In this document: piece after piece, positions 12,393 to 24,635 of the stretch | How positions within the stretch are numbered: the first letter of the stretch is position 1 | Layout of the letters: each line of letters opens with the position of its first letter | Origin: Epiperipatus broadwayi | Taxonomy: Eukaryota; Onychophora; Udeonychophora; Euonychophora; Peripatidae | Length of the DNA: 64,000 nt | Assembly (NCBI GenBank): GCA_028023455.1 | Contig: JAQFVV010012507.1 | Span: 3,572,901-3,636,900 of the forward strand | Direction: 5' to 3' | Notes under the pieces: model-generated | What the model saw: only the letters and a program-made list of their open reading frames with translations | The model's database searches: none | Told to the model about the DNA's origin: nothing | Position numbers and translations under genes: made by a program

Positions 12393-14864
12393 TGTACTGG
12401 TATAAATCCACCACGCTTACTCATACACAGTACCCGGGTTCAAACCCAGTCCACGTTTAAGAATAAATTCCAAAACGCCAACGAAATTCAAACCCAAACC
12501 CTGGCATGACCAACCGATGATGACTTTATAACAGCACGGGGTTATCCCTTTACTAGCTCAACTCAGAACACAGACTAAATTACTTACAGTTTTATATATA
12601 GATCTATTATACTCTGGATATCGGTACGGTCATTAATGTAATGTATATATTTAAGTTGTCAATACAGACAGTAGGTGACTAAATAGACTTCGAGAGTAAT
12701 GAGGTGAAAGACACAAAATTAGAGTAAATAAATTGTTTAATAACAAATAGAGAGCATAAAAATATAGTATTCAAAAGTACGGTAAGATTTCCATAAATAT
12801 TCTATTATAATTAGCTACTAGTCTTTAGTAATCATTTTACCTGGTAAACAAACTCATACCAATATTTGTGTAGTGAAATGATTGATGGGTGGCTAAGGGA
12901 ATCAGAGCATTTGAGCATTGAAAATATTTATCTACGATTTTTATTAAGTTATTTTATTCGAATAGATTCGAACCGTTGCGTGTACGAATAGTTGGAGGGT
13001 GATTGATGTACTAATGGTTGCCTAGATTGAAGAGCCCTACAGTAATCACTTGCGGTGCATCAAAGGAATACCGGGCGGCTTGTACTTTGACAAGGCTTAA
13101 TGCCCCCAAGTAGTTACGGGACACTACAACCAGCTGGGATCATTTCAAAACCCGGTGATCCAAGAGATAACCTGGGAAAGAATTGCTTTCTTCCCCATAT
13201 GGTAGTATGGTGAGACGCTAACTTCGGCGAAGGGAAGGCATTGCCACAGTCATCGAGGACGAGTGCTTGAAGTGGATTTGAAAAGGAATTTTACCAAACC
13301 TGAGTAATCAATTCGTCTATTTCTACGCAACAGGCTGATATAACTATTCCAATAAAACAGGGCAGAATCAAACTTACCGCGAAAGCAATAATTAATGAAG
13401 TTTACTCTGAAACCCCTAACTCCCCCAGATCGTTCAGGCGGTAGTGATTATAACAAATTATACACTGAGAACTATTTCTCATTTCATGTAGGAAACTAAG
13501 ATAATAAACTTAAAACCCTTTACATTTTTAAGATTGAAGTATCGGTTACAATAGTATGACAACTAAAAAAAACATAATAAAGTGATTTAATATCTGCCAA
13601 CTCAATATATGAAATAATCTTTACTTTAACAACGAACTTCCTTTTAAAATAACTATAATCAATATTATAAACTAGCTTTAAACAGAGTTGGGAAATATTT
13701 CTATTGGCATCGTTTGTTTATAGCATAAGTAAATAGGAAAAAAAAATATAAATGTCTTCATTTGAATTATTATTAGTAGATACAATATTTACAAACTATT
13801 TTCTAAAGACTAGAGCAGAGGAAAAGGAGAAAAGAAAATTTACTGACAGGTTTGAAACAGTAGCGTTATAAACGAAACAAAAAACTTACATGTGATTCAT
13901 TTGATTGACAGATTAACTTATAACATTAAGCTCGGGAGAAAGTTAAAAGTTCATGTAACACAGTTACCCTTCCTTCTTCATCCTTCTTGGCTTCTCACGA
14001 TGGTATTTCTGACGAACGTAGGCACGCATTTGAAATCTACTTGGAAGGCATAGTCAATTTGGAGATTGGAAGCTGGAAATTGTGAAGCACATAAAACATG
14101 ATCAGTCAGTGGTACAAAGATTCAAATTGGCGGGACAGAGATCAGCTCCTGGCACTTAGCCCATCGACATTACGGTTTATTGGTGGACTTCTTAACAAAA
14201 GTTGGAGAGATTTCTCTAGCAACTGCTTTGCTGTTTTTGAGGCGATCTACTCCCAGCCACGTCAAAAGTTAGAATGTTAGTTTTCTCTACGATGGCCATG
14301 GTTGACCTTTCTGTCTGGTTTTTGTTTTAGGCTCCGCCTACTTTTCTCTAGCCTTCAGCAATCCAGCTTGACCATACAATATCAATTATCCATTTCCATT
14401 GTTCCGTTTTCAGCTATCTTTAACTTTAATACGCAATTTTAAATTGACAAAGTAATTACAAATATAAATTCCTTATCTAATTTCGAATACAACTCAATTA
14501 CTCTATACATTTGTACAATACAGATTTTAATTAAAACCACTGATCAAAGGAATGTGACTTTTGATCAGTATTTTTAAACGACTTTGTATAATTCTAAAAG
14601 GCTAAAATTTAAGCAAATACACCCGCAATGAAACTTTTAAATTAAGCTGATATAAATTCACAAACCACGCACACACGAATATTATTTCATGATTTGTGAC
14701 ATTTATGCACGGAATCTTTACATATTTATTTACAAAACATAAAATATACATAGCTCAATTTTTGTGTCTTGAAATGGAAAAATCCCATTGCGGGCGAATA
14801 GTAGTTCGAATTACCGTACTTAAACACATGAAACTAAGATTGGTTCTTCGATCTCTCTGTTTCA
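12393..14864 (-). repeat. 5' LTR of gag-only retrotransposon
   Basis: Upstream LTR on the minus strand; near-identical to 7463-9959 over its whole length, with TG/CA ends. It lacks 25 bp that the partner has. The promoter for the element should lie in this repeat; I did not recognise a specific TATA or start site in this AT-rich sequence. Confidence 0.9.
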
Positions 14865-14868
14865 CTAT
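14865..14868. repeat. target-site duplication CTAT (right)
   Basis: Partner of the CTAT at 7459-7462, directly after the TTTCA end of the right LTR. Confidence 0.8.
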
Positions 14869-15290
14869 TAAGTTGAATAATTAACCTTGTCACTCTCTAT
14901 GTTACACCATCAGTCTCCATAATGTTGATGTTCCACTTTTTATTTATAATGAATCTTACTCCACTTGTACTTCCAATATTTTTGCCTTTGTAGTAGAGTA
15001 TATCAACTTTTTAAATCAATTATCTCTTCACATTTTCTTCTAATTTCACTCAGTCCAATAATGTCCCAATTAATATGAGCTAATTATTTTAATTTTTGCA
15101 AACTTCCTTTACTTGAAAGGAATCTGCAGTTGTATGTACTTAAATAAAAGGTCATTATCAAATGGCAGCCTGGATCCCCATTCAAGGGATTCTTATGATA
15201 TTTGACCTTTAGCCACTCACTGCTGCCTTGGCTGGTGACTTTCAGCCTCCTGAGAATAAGAACCATTATTTGTGTGTGTGTGTGTGTCAT
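14865..15290 (-). pseudogene. RTE-type LINE endonuclease, 5' part (interrupted by LTR element)
   Basis: N-terminal half of an RTE endonuclease on the minus strand. It reads STYNCRFLSSKGSLQKLK in the open part (15084-15290), then, with frame changes, INWDIIGLSEIRRK, DILYYKGKNIGSTSGV and INKKWNINIM, the normal order for this family. It stops at 14868, where the LTR element is inserted, and the homology resumes at 7462. A (TG)n tract encodes the HTHTQ repeats at the extreme end of the ORF, so the true 5' boundary of homology is about 15270. In-frame stops show it is inactive. Confidence 0.85.
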
Positions 15291-15740
15291 GATTGTAAAT
15301 GTCTTTTAATTTTTTTTTTTTTACATTCACACACACATTCATATTGTCTTCAGTAAAACTCAACTGATATTTTAGTTAAGAACTATCAGGTAACTGAAAA
15401 GAAAGACCAAGTATTTCTTGCTGTAAAATCAGAGATAAAAAGCCAGTAAATTCATCACACTGAAAAATACATGATGGTGAGCACTCCATCCATGTTCATA
15501 TGCTATATAAATTATCACATAGTAAAACAGCTGCAATGACAAGAACATATGGATTAGACATTAGGATTTGTTTTAAGGCCACCAGGAGGAATCAAAGGAT
15601 CTACTTTTCAGTTAACAGCAAATTCTTTTCTATAACCCATTGTTATATATATATAATTGAAATTGAAAATGGAAATCCAAATAAGCATAGATGAAAAACA
15701 TTATGCATGTTTTATTTGTATTTATTATATTCCAATTTAG

Positions 15741-15830
<90 letters not shown>

Positions 15831-16612
15831 GAGAGACCCATAGTGTAATTGTTAATGCAATCTATCATGATTATGAGTAAAGTTTGAATATATGATCAGG
15901 ATAGATTTACGAATTTTATCATCTAGACAATTCATAATCAGTCAAACTTGTTATCCAATATTGATTTAAAAATAAGCGATTAGTTATTCTTAGAGTGAAA
16001 AAGAAGGGTGGAAAACAATAAAAGTCTACATCACCTGGCTATTGGCAAGCATCATTGATAATGTATTCCTTTTCGCTGTTTGTCTTTGGGGGTCTTTGGA
16101 AAGATATTTGCCTAGCATGTAAAATATAAAATTTAATTACAAAGTCAGAAGTTTTTAATTTAATTATTAATATTTGACAAAACATTGTCGATATCAAAAA
16201 TAAAAATTAACATGATATTTGTTTATAAGTAAACTATAAAGTTGTTTGTTTTTGTTTTTTTTTTCGATATTAAAATACTGTAACTATTTGAGTTTTATAT
16301 TTTATGAATTTACATGCTTTTAAACAGAAAGTTGAAAATAATTTAATCAATAATTATTTTTACAAAACAATAGTGATTGATGGAACTCATTTTTTTGTAG
16401 AAGTAATAGATTTTTCCCTGTTTTTATTTTTATTAAAAAAACACACACACAATTTTTTTAAAAAAAATAACACAGTCGGTTTAAATCAATATTAATGTCA
16501 TTAAATCTCTTCAAAAATTTATTTACGACTTTTAGCACTGTTTGATTATTGGATTAAATTTTGCTAATGCAAATATTTTTAGACATTGTCTAAAAAAATG
16601 ATTTAATACGTA
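15291..16612. other. AT-rich spacer with long (AT)n tract
   Basis: No supported gene. The short ORFs at 15500-15694 and 16304-16495 have no recognisable motif. An almost pure AT dinucleotide run occupies about 15743-15830. Confidence 0.6.
15743..15830. repeat. (AT)n microsatellite
   Basis: About 88 bases of alternating A and T. Confidence 0.95.
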
Positions 16613-17003
16613 TCATCATCATCATCATCATCAACCATTATCAATCCACTGCAGGATGAAGGTCTCTCCAAGTTTAATCCATCTTCTCCGATCTTTAGCT
16701 TCTCTTCTCCACAACACTCCTGCACATTTTTTTATTTCATCCATCCATCTCACATCTGGGTCTTTTACAATCTCTTGGAATCCAGTTTAAAATTTCAATT
16801 GTCCATCTATTATCATCTCTTCTAACAATATGACCAGCTCAACTCTACTTCAATCTTTTAATTTTTTCAATGAGGTCAGTAACACCTGTTTGTTCTCTTA
16901 CCCATACATTGCATTTTCGATATTTTCTTGTTACTCCCAACATACATCTCTCCATACTCCTTTGAGTGGTCTGAAGTCTCTGTATTGCTCTTCTATTAAG
17001 TGT
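16613..17003 (-). pseudogene. RTE polyprotein C-terminal region
   Basis: Continues the reverse transcriptase frame below. It shows the family's conserved tail: RSMERCMLGV, then SWAGHIVRRDDNRWTIEILNW, then decayed RW.DE and a final LHPAVDW before the simple-repeat tail. Several stops and frame changes interrupt it. Confidence 0.8.
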
Positions 17004-17762
17004 TCAAGTCTCAGCTCCATAAGTAAGAACTGGTAAAACACATTTGTTAAAAACCATCCTTTTCAAACACATAGGCATATTTCCTTTTAGTAACAAGTTA
17101 TTTCTACCAAAAGCACTCCAACCAAGTTTAATTCTATGATTAATTTCCTCCATTATGTTTCCATCTGTATTAATAATCTGACCAAGGTATTTGTAACTGT
17201 TAACTTCTTCTAATTCTTCATAATCAATCTTTATTTTCATATTTTGAGCAAATCGATTAAACATTACTTTAGTCTTTTTAACATTTATCTTTAGTTCTAC
17301 TTTTCTACTTTCATCTGCTAACTCCTGCAACATTTCCTGCAGCTCTGAAGCATTATTTGCAAAAACAACTACATCATCTGCGAAATCTAAATGACTTAAA
17401 TACTCTCCATTTACTTTCACTCCTTTAGTTTCCCATTTTAATCCACAAAATACTTCTTGCAGCACTGCTGTAAAGAGTTTTGGAGATATGGAGTCACCTT
17501 GTCTTACACCTTTCTCAATGTTGATTTTTCCAGTATCATTATGTAATCTAATTGTTGCTGTCTCATTTTTATAAATATTCTTTAAAATATGACAATATGC
17601 TGGATCTATACCTTGATGATCCAATGCTTTATTCACTGAAGAAATGTTTATAGAATCAAATGCCTTTGTCCTTTCTATAACTTCTCTCAATACTTGGATA
17701 TGATCTACTGTACTAAAACTACTTTTAAATCCAGTTTGTTCTCTTGGTTGTTGGAAATCCAA
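17004..17762 (-). pseudogene. RTE reverse transcriptase, palm and thumb
   Basis: 252 open codons, in the same frame as the next entry. Visible motifs are REQTGFKSSFSTVDHIQ, GVRQGDSISPKLF (motif B), FADDVVVF with the two catalytic Asp residues (motif C), LELKINVKKTKVM-like motif D and EEVNSYKYLGQIIN. The sequence runs REVIERT directly into KAFDSI: about 14-16 residues usually found between them, including the first catalytic Asp of motif A, are missing. That in-frame deletion alone would abolish polymerase activity. The initial Met is only the first Met after a stop and not a real start. Confidence 0.9.
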
Positions 17763-17768
17763 TGTTCT

Positions 17769-18959
17769 CTATAGACGAGTTGTAATTATCTTGGTAAAAA
17801 TTTTGTATAAAACTGATAAAAGGTGGATAGGTCTGTAATTTCTAATATCTTCTTTATCACCTTTTTTAAATATTAATATTATTACTGCATTCTTCCAATC
17901 TTTCGGTACATCTTTATCATTTAGACATTTGGTATATAACTTTGCTAAAATTGTTTCTATTTCTTCACCTGCTTCTTTTAATATATCAATTATAATTCCA
18001 TCATTTCCTGGAGCCTTTCCTTTCTTCATACACTTAATTGCATGTCTCACTTCTTCATTTAAAATTCTGGGCAATTTGGAAGATGTAATAGATATAGGAG
18101 GTACTTGTTCTTTATTACTATATAATTCTTGATAAAAATCATTTACCAATTTCATGATGTCATCTCTCTTTTTAGTAATAATTCTATCTGTTTTTCTTAT
18201 TGCAGATATAAATTTCCTACCAATACCAAAATGTTGTTTAACATTTATGAGACTTTTATTTTCTTCTACAGCTTTCCTTGCTATTTCACAGTTATACTTT
18301 CTTATATCATTTTCAACTCTTTTCCGTACCATTTTACAAAATTCGAGATATTCAATTCTTTTTAATACATCATTTTTGTATATCTTCATATTCCTTCTTT
18401 TTTTCATAAATTCTCTAGTCTCAGTAGAAATTTTATTAGTCAATTGCTGCTTTTTTCTACCAGCTATGTATGTTGCAGTTTTTAAAAGTGTATCAGTTAT
18501 TTTCATATTAATTTCATTCAAATCTGAATCATGTTCAAAATCTCCTAACACTTGAAACCTATTTGTAAGTTCTAATTTAAATTCATTAGAATGTTTCTGA
18601 AGATTAGGAATATCAACTATAAATATTGTTTTTCTTAATAATTTTTGTCTTTCTAGTTTTACATTAACATGTAACTTACACCTTACTAATCGATGATCAC
18701 TTCCTGTGTTAAATTTATTAAGAACATTACAATCTTGAAATATGTATTTTCTGTTAGTCAAAATATAATCCAATTCTGCTGTATCTTCATTTGGATGCTT
18801 CCATGTCCATTTCCTTTTAACATTTTTCTCAAAAAATGAATTCATAATTTGAAGTTTTATTTCTTTTTCTGCAAACTCCAGAAGTCTATGTTCTCTCTCA
18901 TTTCTATTACCATAACCAAAATTACGTACAGCAATTTCATCTTTCATTTGTCTAAGCAA
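17769..18959 (-). pseudogene. RTE endonuclease C terminus and reverse transcriptase N terminus
   Basis: 396 open codons. The start contains endonuclease landmarks: [36 protein letters not shown] and the terminal [11 protein letters not shown], in which SDH holds the catalytic His. These are followed by a linker and by reverse transcriptase motifs [52 protein letters not shown]. The frame ends TTRL-stop and resumes immediately as RTLDFQQPRE in the next entry, so the two ORFs are one polyprotein split by a single in-frame TAG near 17780. The first half of the endonuclease is absent. Confidence 0.9.
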
Positions 18960-19114
18960 TCTTTATTTCATGATTAAGCGCTTCTGGCCAATTACGTATA
19001 AACAAGGATATAATTTTAAAAATTCGATTAACTAGCTATAAAAAATAAAGTAATTAATTACAGTAAAATGTAAAGCAATCTTTATTTCATGATTAAGCGC
19101 TTCTGGCCAATTAC
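18954..19114. repeat. 42-bp direct repeat pair at RTE 5' junction
   Basis: AAGCAATCTTTATTTCATGA and the following 22 bases occur identically at 18954-18995 and 19073-19114, 119 bp apart. The first copy starts exactly where the truncated RTE homology ends. Possibly a junction-associated partial duplication; not a conventional target-site duplication, since the repeat is not seen at the 3' end of the RTE. Confidence 0.85.
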
Positions 19115-19730
19115 AAAGTGGTGAAGGTTTGAAATGGTGTTTGTTTTTGTTTGTCCTCATCTAAGTATAGCTAGATACTTCTTCATTGACCTATATTGAA
19201 GGATTAGTTGGACTGGTGATGAATTAGATACCTTTACTAGCCCAGATACGCAAGAAATTAACTATCAATATGCCACTAAAGACATTATTAAATTTTAATA
19301 ATTAGTAGAAAGATATTTATTTTATAAATCAATTTTACGTATGAATAATTAAAAATTATGATTATTAAATTTTTCAAACTTTAAAGAAATTACCCATTTT
19401 TTATTGTTATTGATAATATAAGGTTAAGCATGACAACTATTGCTTCAATTTAAAATTTGCCGATGTAAAAAATCTATAAACAGATTACAATTAAACATTT
19501 TTGACTTAAGATATTTTAAGCTATAGTTATATTAAATTAATAAACCTGTTATTTTGACGACATCTATGAGAAATATATTTTTATTATAATATAATAATTT
19601 TAATAATATAAATTGGAGTATATAAATATTTGGTACTAAAAACCTATTTTATACTAATAAAATATCAAATATCTTGGATTTAAAAATTTTAAATCGTAAT
19701 TCAGATTTTGTCCAATAGTTTCAGATTTTA

Positions 19731-19735
<5 letters not shown>
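19115..19735. other. AT-rich spacer
   Basis: No feature recognised. Confidence 0.6.
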
Positions 19736-19776
<41 letters not shown>

Positions 19777-19806
19777 GGTTTTATATATATATATATATAT
19801 ATATAT
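19736..19806. repeat. (AT)n microsatellite, interrupted
   Basis: Two AT runs separated by TTTATGGTTT; forms the left border of the tandem unit that follows. Confidence 0.9.
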
Positions 19807-21422
19807 GAAAAACAAAAACAAGTTTTAATCACGTTAAAACCTGATTATATATATATTGTGCCCTTTTCTATAGGTCATAAATAGTCAATTATAGTAAATT
19901 ACTAAAAAATTTAAATTTTAGAATATGTTCTTTTGATATGTTAATTATAGTTTGTCAATTATATTATAAAGTACAATTTGAAGCTAAAGCAAATACGTAG
20001 TATATAAAATTATAGCGAATCATTTAAAAATAGTTATATAAAGCTGAAAATATTGTTGCATATGATTGCAAAAGCTGGCCATATAAAATAACACAGCTAT
20101 AAATATTTAAATGTTAAATTTTAATAGTTTTAAACTTATAGAAGTAAATGTTATATTTTAAATTTATAAAGTCATATTTAATAATCTAATAAAAATCGTA
20201 TATTTTAAAGAATTAGCTTTATGATAGTGAAAATTGTATTTAGTTTTATATTTTTTAAATTGTTCTTCCAAAATTTTATAATTATGTTATTTAATATAAT
20301 AACTGTAGCAATTTTATAAATACAGACAGAGAAATAGATTGAAAATCGTCTGCCTTAAATTTTAGTAATCATGTGACTTGTATACTACATACGTTCACAC
20401 ACATGCTTGTTTGTATTTAAAATAACAAAGTTTGAAATATTTAAAAGTTGTGTTATAGAACTGGATATAATTACTATCTATCATAGAAGTGAATATTAAA
20501 TAGTTGTTATAAAATGTTTCTAAATGTTTTAAATAATGTAATCAAGACGAATACAGTCATAATAAAAAAAAAAAAATATTTTGTTTAAATAAAACTAGAT
20601 AAATTGAATATTAAGAGTGGAATAGGTTATTAAAAATTATTTTAAAAGTTATTTTAAATGTTCAAATAATTTTGATAAAGTAATAATTGATTTAAAAGTA
20701 ATATTTTAAATAATATTTTGGGTGTATTACATCATAAATTTTTATTTTAAAAATTTAATTCTGCAAGTTTGCAAAATATGTAAATTTGTTCTCAAGCTAA
20801 AAGTAAGAATTAACCAATAGAATAAGGTATTCTTGCAAGGTATAAATATCATTGTAACTGATTTATCTGGGGAGATTAATAATGGATTGAAACCAGAGAA
20901 AGGTATATTAGTAGCTATCAAAGAGATAGTATTTTTAAATTTTTATTTTAGTCAATTTGTAGTACCTTCTTATCGTTTTATTTGCAAAAACTAATTGATA
21001 TTTTTAAGAAGTATTTTGCAAAAGAGAATTTAAAATATAATATATTTTAGAAACTTCGTGAAACTGATTTGCTAAGTTTAACAGTTTGCTTACCAGGATT
21101 ATTTTATTCTAAGTTTAACCTAGAACTCCGCAATGAAAGATGGATATACTTCGAAATAAAATGTATATAAATTCTAATAATGTAAAAATGTTTGGAATAT
21201 TTGCTGATACAGCTTCATTAATGCTTAACTGAAGAACTGTTTTAGTACATTAAAAACCCAGACATTATATTTATGCAATGGAAAAGCTATTTGCCATCTA
21301 AAAAAATTTATGAAGCATTATTTATAAGCTTATCCAGGAGTTTTAAAAAAAGAATAAGATACTTATATCTTATGAATTATTATAGAATATCATAATGAAA
21401 TAAATAAAATGTTTGGTCCTTT

Positions 21423-21438
21423 TTGAAGGAAACATTTT

Positions 21439-21474
<36 letters not shown>

Positions 21475-21487
21475 AAAATGTTTCCTT

Positions 21488-21490
<3 letters not shown>
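21423..21490. repeat. perfect palindrome around (AT)n
   Basis: TTGAAGGAAACATTTTTTCT, then about 28 bases of AT repeat, then the exact reverse complement. It could extrude as a 68-bp cruciform. A second AT run follows immediately. Confidence 0.95.
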
Positions 21491-21518
<28 letters not shown>

Positions 21519-24305
21519 ACTTGAAAGAATTAAAGGAAGAAATTACAGAGATTTTATTAAAAGCGTTGTGATATATAAAACTTCTAGTCTCAGAAATATT
21601 AAAAATGCATCTTTAGAAGTATTTGTTTTAAAGCACTTTATTAAGAATGGAAACCTATATAAAAAAGTGAACATATCATTAAATAAAAAGATGGATCCAT
21701 GAAAATACAAATAGTATTTTAAAGTTTTATCGGATAACTAAAGTTAAATTAGATGGAGGATGCATCAGATGCGCCGGCAGAGAATATTGAATAAACTTTG
21801 TGGGAATAATTCTTTTATATTACAGTTTAATAATTATCATTCTGAACAATAAAGACCTGGGATTATTTTATATAAACTTTACTAAAATGGATTAATAATT
21901 ATTAGAGAACATTTTAAAAACTCTAGAGAAAATAAGAAACATTTTGGACTTATCATGAACTATTGTCAAGTGATACATAATTATAGTTTTGATTCCTTTT
22001 ATTTTTATTAACTTAGTTTAAATCTAAAATTTTGTTTTTATAAGATTAGGAAAACATAAAACATTAATTTGTTAATAACATATAATTTTATAATATAATA
22101 ATCTAATAATTTAGCTAAGAATATTTTTAGATAAAGTGTATGGATGTATATTTTCTTTATGTATGCAATGTTTTATATCCAAGTGTATGAAGGAAGCCTA
22201 CTGAACATGATGACCAGATAAAGGTTATTTGGTAATGATAAGGAATATTAATAGTTTATAATGTATATTCTTTGTTTTCTTTTAGATTACTTATGAATAG
22301 TGAGAATGGAGTATAAATGTTTTAGTTATAAATGTAAACACATTTTTTTATATTAGGGTTGATTTAAAAATATGCATACAATGATTTTTATATTAATAAT
22401 ATAATCCAACATAGTAACAAATATTTATGTGATTCTTTTAAAACTTTTTATGTTATTGGATAATCAAATGTTATCTGATTAGATTATATGTGATTAAACA
22501 TACATAATAATGAAATAAGCAAACTTTTCTTGTGGAACAGTGAGATTGTTTTTTTTAACTATCAGTGAATTTTATTTATTGTTTTTTGTAAATGCAGATA
22601 GTTATTTATCAATTTAAGATGTGGAAAATCTCGAGAAATAATAGTGAGATAGTGGCTTGGAAGTACTTGGATAGACAGGAAACCAAGATGATGTTTTTTA
22701 AAAATAGGATGTTATAAGGAATGTGAATAATACTTAAAATCTTTGTGTAGATATCAGCATAGTTAACGAATCCCTATGACTGGTACACATTTTATTTGGA
22801 CAGTGTTTATATTTCTTTAAATATTTGATGTTCTAATAAAGCTGAAGAAATAGCTTTAACATCGTTTATGTACTAGAGGATATTAGACAGGTAAGGTCAT
22901 ACCTCTATATCTAGTTAATGTACTGTGCCATGATTTTTGAGATATGTTATGAGTGATACTCTAGCTTTCTTCCTTAAATCCTATACATCTGTTTTGCTAT
23001 CTTTATTTCATGTAACTGCATCATTCAGTAAGATATTTTGAAAAGAAATGGTAAATAATTTAGAGCTTAGGTTATTCTATCGTTTTGTATAAGATTGGTT
23101 TATTTGCTTAAAAGGAATAGAATTTTATAACTTGAAATTGAAGATCCAATGAATCCTAAAGGAAAGGAAAGAATCATAGAATATGTTTGAATTTATTTTG
23201 GAAATGAAATATAAATTTTTAGAATGGAGTATCTAAAACAAAAATGTTTTCTTTAAAATGTTAATAATTTTTAAATGCTTTATTATTATTTTTTTTTTTA
23301 AAAAAAATAAGTATTGCATATTTTTAAAATACAATAGTATAAAATAACTGATGTAAAGAATAGGCATATTATAGTTTTATTCATTGAATAACAGGAATAT
23401 ATTGATGATTACACTTATATCATACTAAAGGAAGTCTAAATGGGAATATGTTGTGTTTAGCAAACAAAGTGTAATAAGTGATATCTACTAAAATCTAGTA
23501 ATGAATTTTTGGATAAATATTTTATGTAACATCTTTGACATTGAAAGATGAAATTTGTTTTTTTAAAATATTCTAAGAAATCCATACTCGTTATAAAGTT
23601 AATTTTTTTTTCTGTAGAATGTTTTTCCTACGAATGTGTTTAAAGAAGAATATAGTTTAATAATATTAAGGATGAAATATTTTTGCTAATAAAATAAATA
23701 TATTTGTAATAAGTTAACCATAACAAGAAACCATATGGTAACATTTTATTTTGTCTTAAGTCTAAATAAAGATATAACTAAATATAAATTATTTTTATAA
23801 CCCAGTAGATAAAAATGTAAAGTATAAAATAAAGATATCCACTATAAATAGTGTACATAAATTGTTTATTTTATTTTGTTGTTATTAATAAACTGTGTTA
23901 AAATTTGTTTTTCAAAAATTTTTGTGTCTGAATTGTTTATTTCTCCACTTCACTGCATGAAATCATGATATATTCATAATAATTGAAACAAACAAATAAT
24001 TTTGCACAAAAAAATAAATAGAGAATTATTTTTAGAATTTAAATATTTTATTGGTATTCTTTTAATTAGATAATCATAATTTTACATTGTTTTATTGGTC
24101 ATAAATCAGTTATCACAATAGTATATTAAACTATATGCTATCAGTTGTCACACATACTTTTGTTTGTCAGATTATCAAGTGCTACCCCGTAGTTGTTATA
24201 ATTACATGAAGATATAAGATCATATTATATTATTTTATTATTTTATTATGGTAATAAAAATATAGCAAAAAGAAAAGATATACAGAATTAGTTATACAAT
24301 GAAGA

Positions 24306-24306
24306 A

Positions 24307-24401
<95 letters not shown>
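24306..24401. repeat. (ATT)n microsatellite
   Basis: About 32 uninterrupted ATT units. The poly-Asn ORF on the minus strand here is just this repeat. Confidence 0.97.
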
Positions 24402-24635
24402 GTTTCAGTGTAGTAGATTATGACATAAAATTCCCTTCTCATATTTTACTACTGTAATTTTAAATTAACTTAGAATAAATTTATGACCTGAGATTTTATA
24501 AATCTAAATTATTATAAATAGAAGATTAAGATGTAATTATTAGCTTAATCTTAGTGAGTAGAAGTTTTTAAAGTCGTAAGAATACTATGAGTTTGTTATT
24601 GGAAATAGTAATAAGGGGGGATAGTGTTCTTATGC

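Larger units (their letters stand above)
7463..14864 (-). mobile_element. complete gag-only LTR retrotransposon with ~2.5-kb LTRs
   Basis: Two direct repeats of 2497 and 2472 bp (7463-9959 and 12393-14864) enclose a 2433-bp internal region. Each repeat starts TGTAC and ends TTTCA on the plus strand, the canonical TG/CA ends. The element is flanked by a 4-bp duplication, CTAT, at 7459-7462 and 14865-14868. A purine-rich tract abuts the downstream LTR in minus orientation and a possible primer-binding site lies near the upstream LTR. The only sizeable internal ORF is gag (10176-11234, minus); no protease, reverse transcriptase, RNase H or integrase motif is present and there is no room for a pol gene. 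The element sits inside an RTE endonuclease sequence whose reading continues across the insertion when one CTAT is discounted. It therefore looks like a complete, non-autonomous retrotransposon mobilised by another element's pol, rather than an internally deleted remnant, although a deletion origin cannot be excluded. Confidence 0.9.
16613..18953 (-). mobile_element. 5'-truncated RTE-type LINE
   Basis: A non-LTR retrotransposon read on the minus strand. It begins in the middle of the endonuclease near 18953 and runs through the reverse transcriptase to the family's 3' end at about 16613, which consists of GATGATGATGA-type repeats. The same 3' end (GTGGATTGATAATGG followed by TGATGATGATG) terminates the copy at 35.15 kb, which fixes the element boundary. 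The 5' truncation falls at the codon equivalent to the RIGKQ of the copy at 7.3 kb, consistent with abortive target-primed reverse transcription. The flank at 18954 carries a 42-bp direct repeat rather than an obvious target duplication. Confidence 0.9.

Noticed and set aside
7463-14864. Simple segmental duplication flanking a gene
   Set aside because: TG/CA ends, CTAT target duplication, polypurine tract and Gag make an LTR element the better reading.
17929-18555. Overlapping plus-strand ORFs of 67, 78 and 133 residues
   Set aside because: Antisense shadows of the RTE polyprotein.
24230-24442. Poly-Asn minus ORF
   Set aside because: Translation of the (ATT)n tract.
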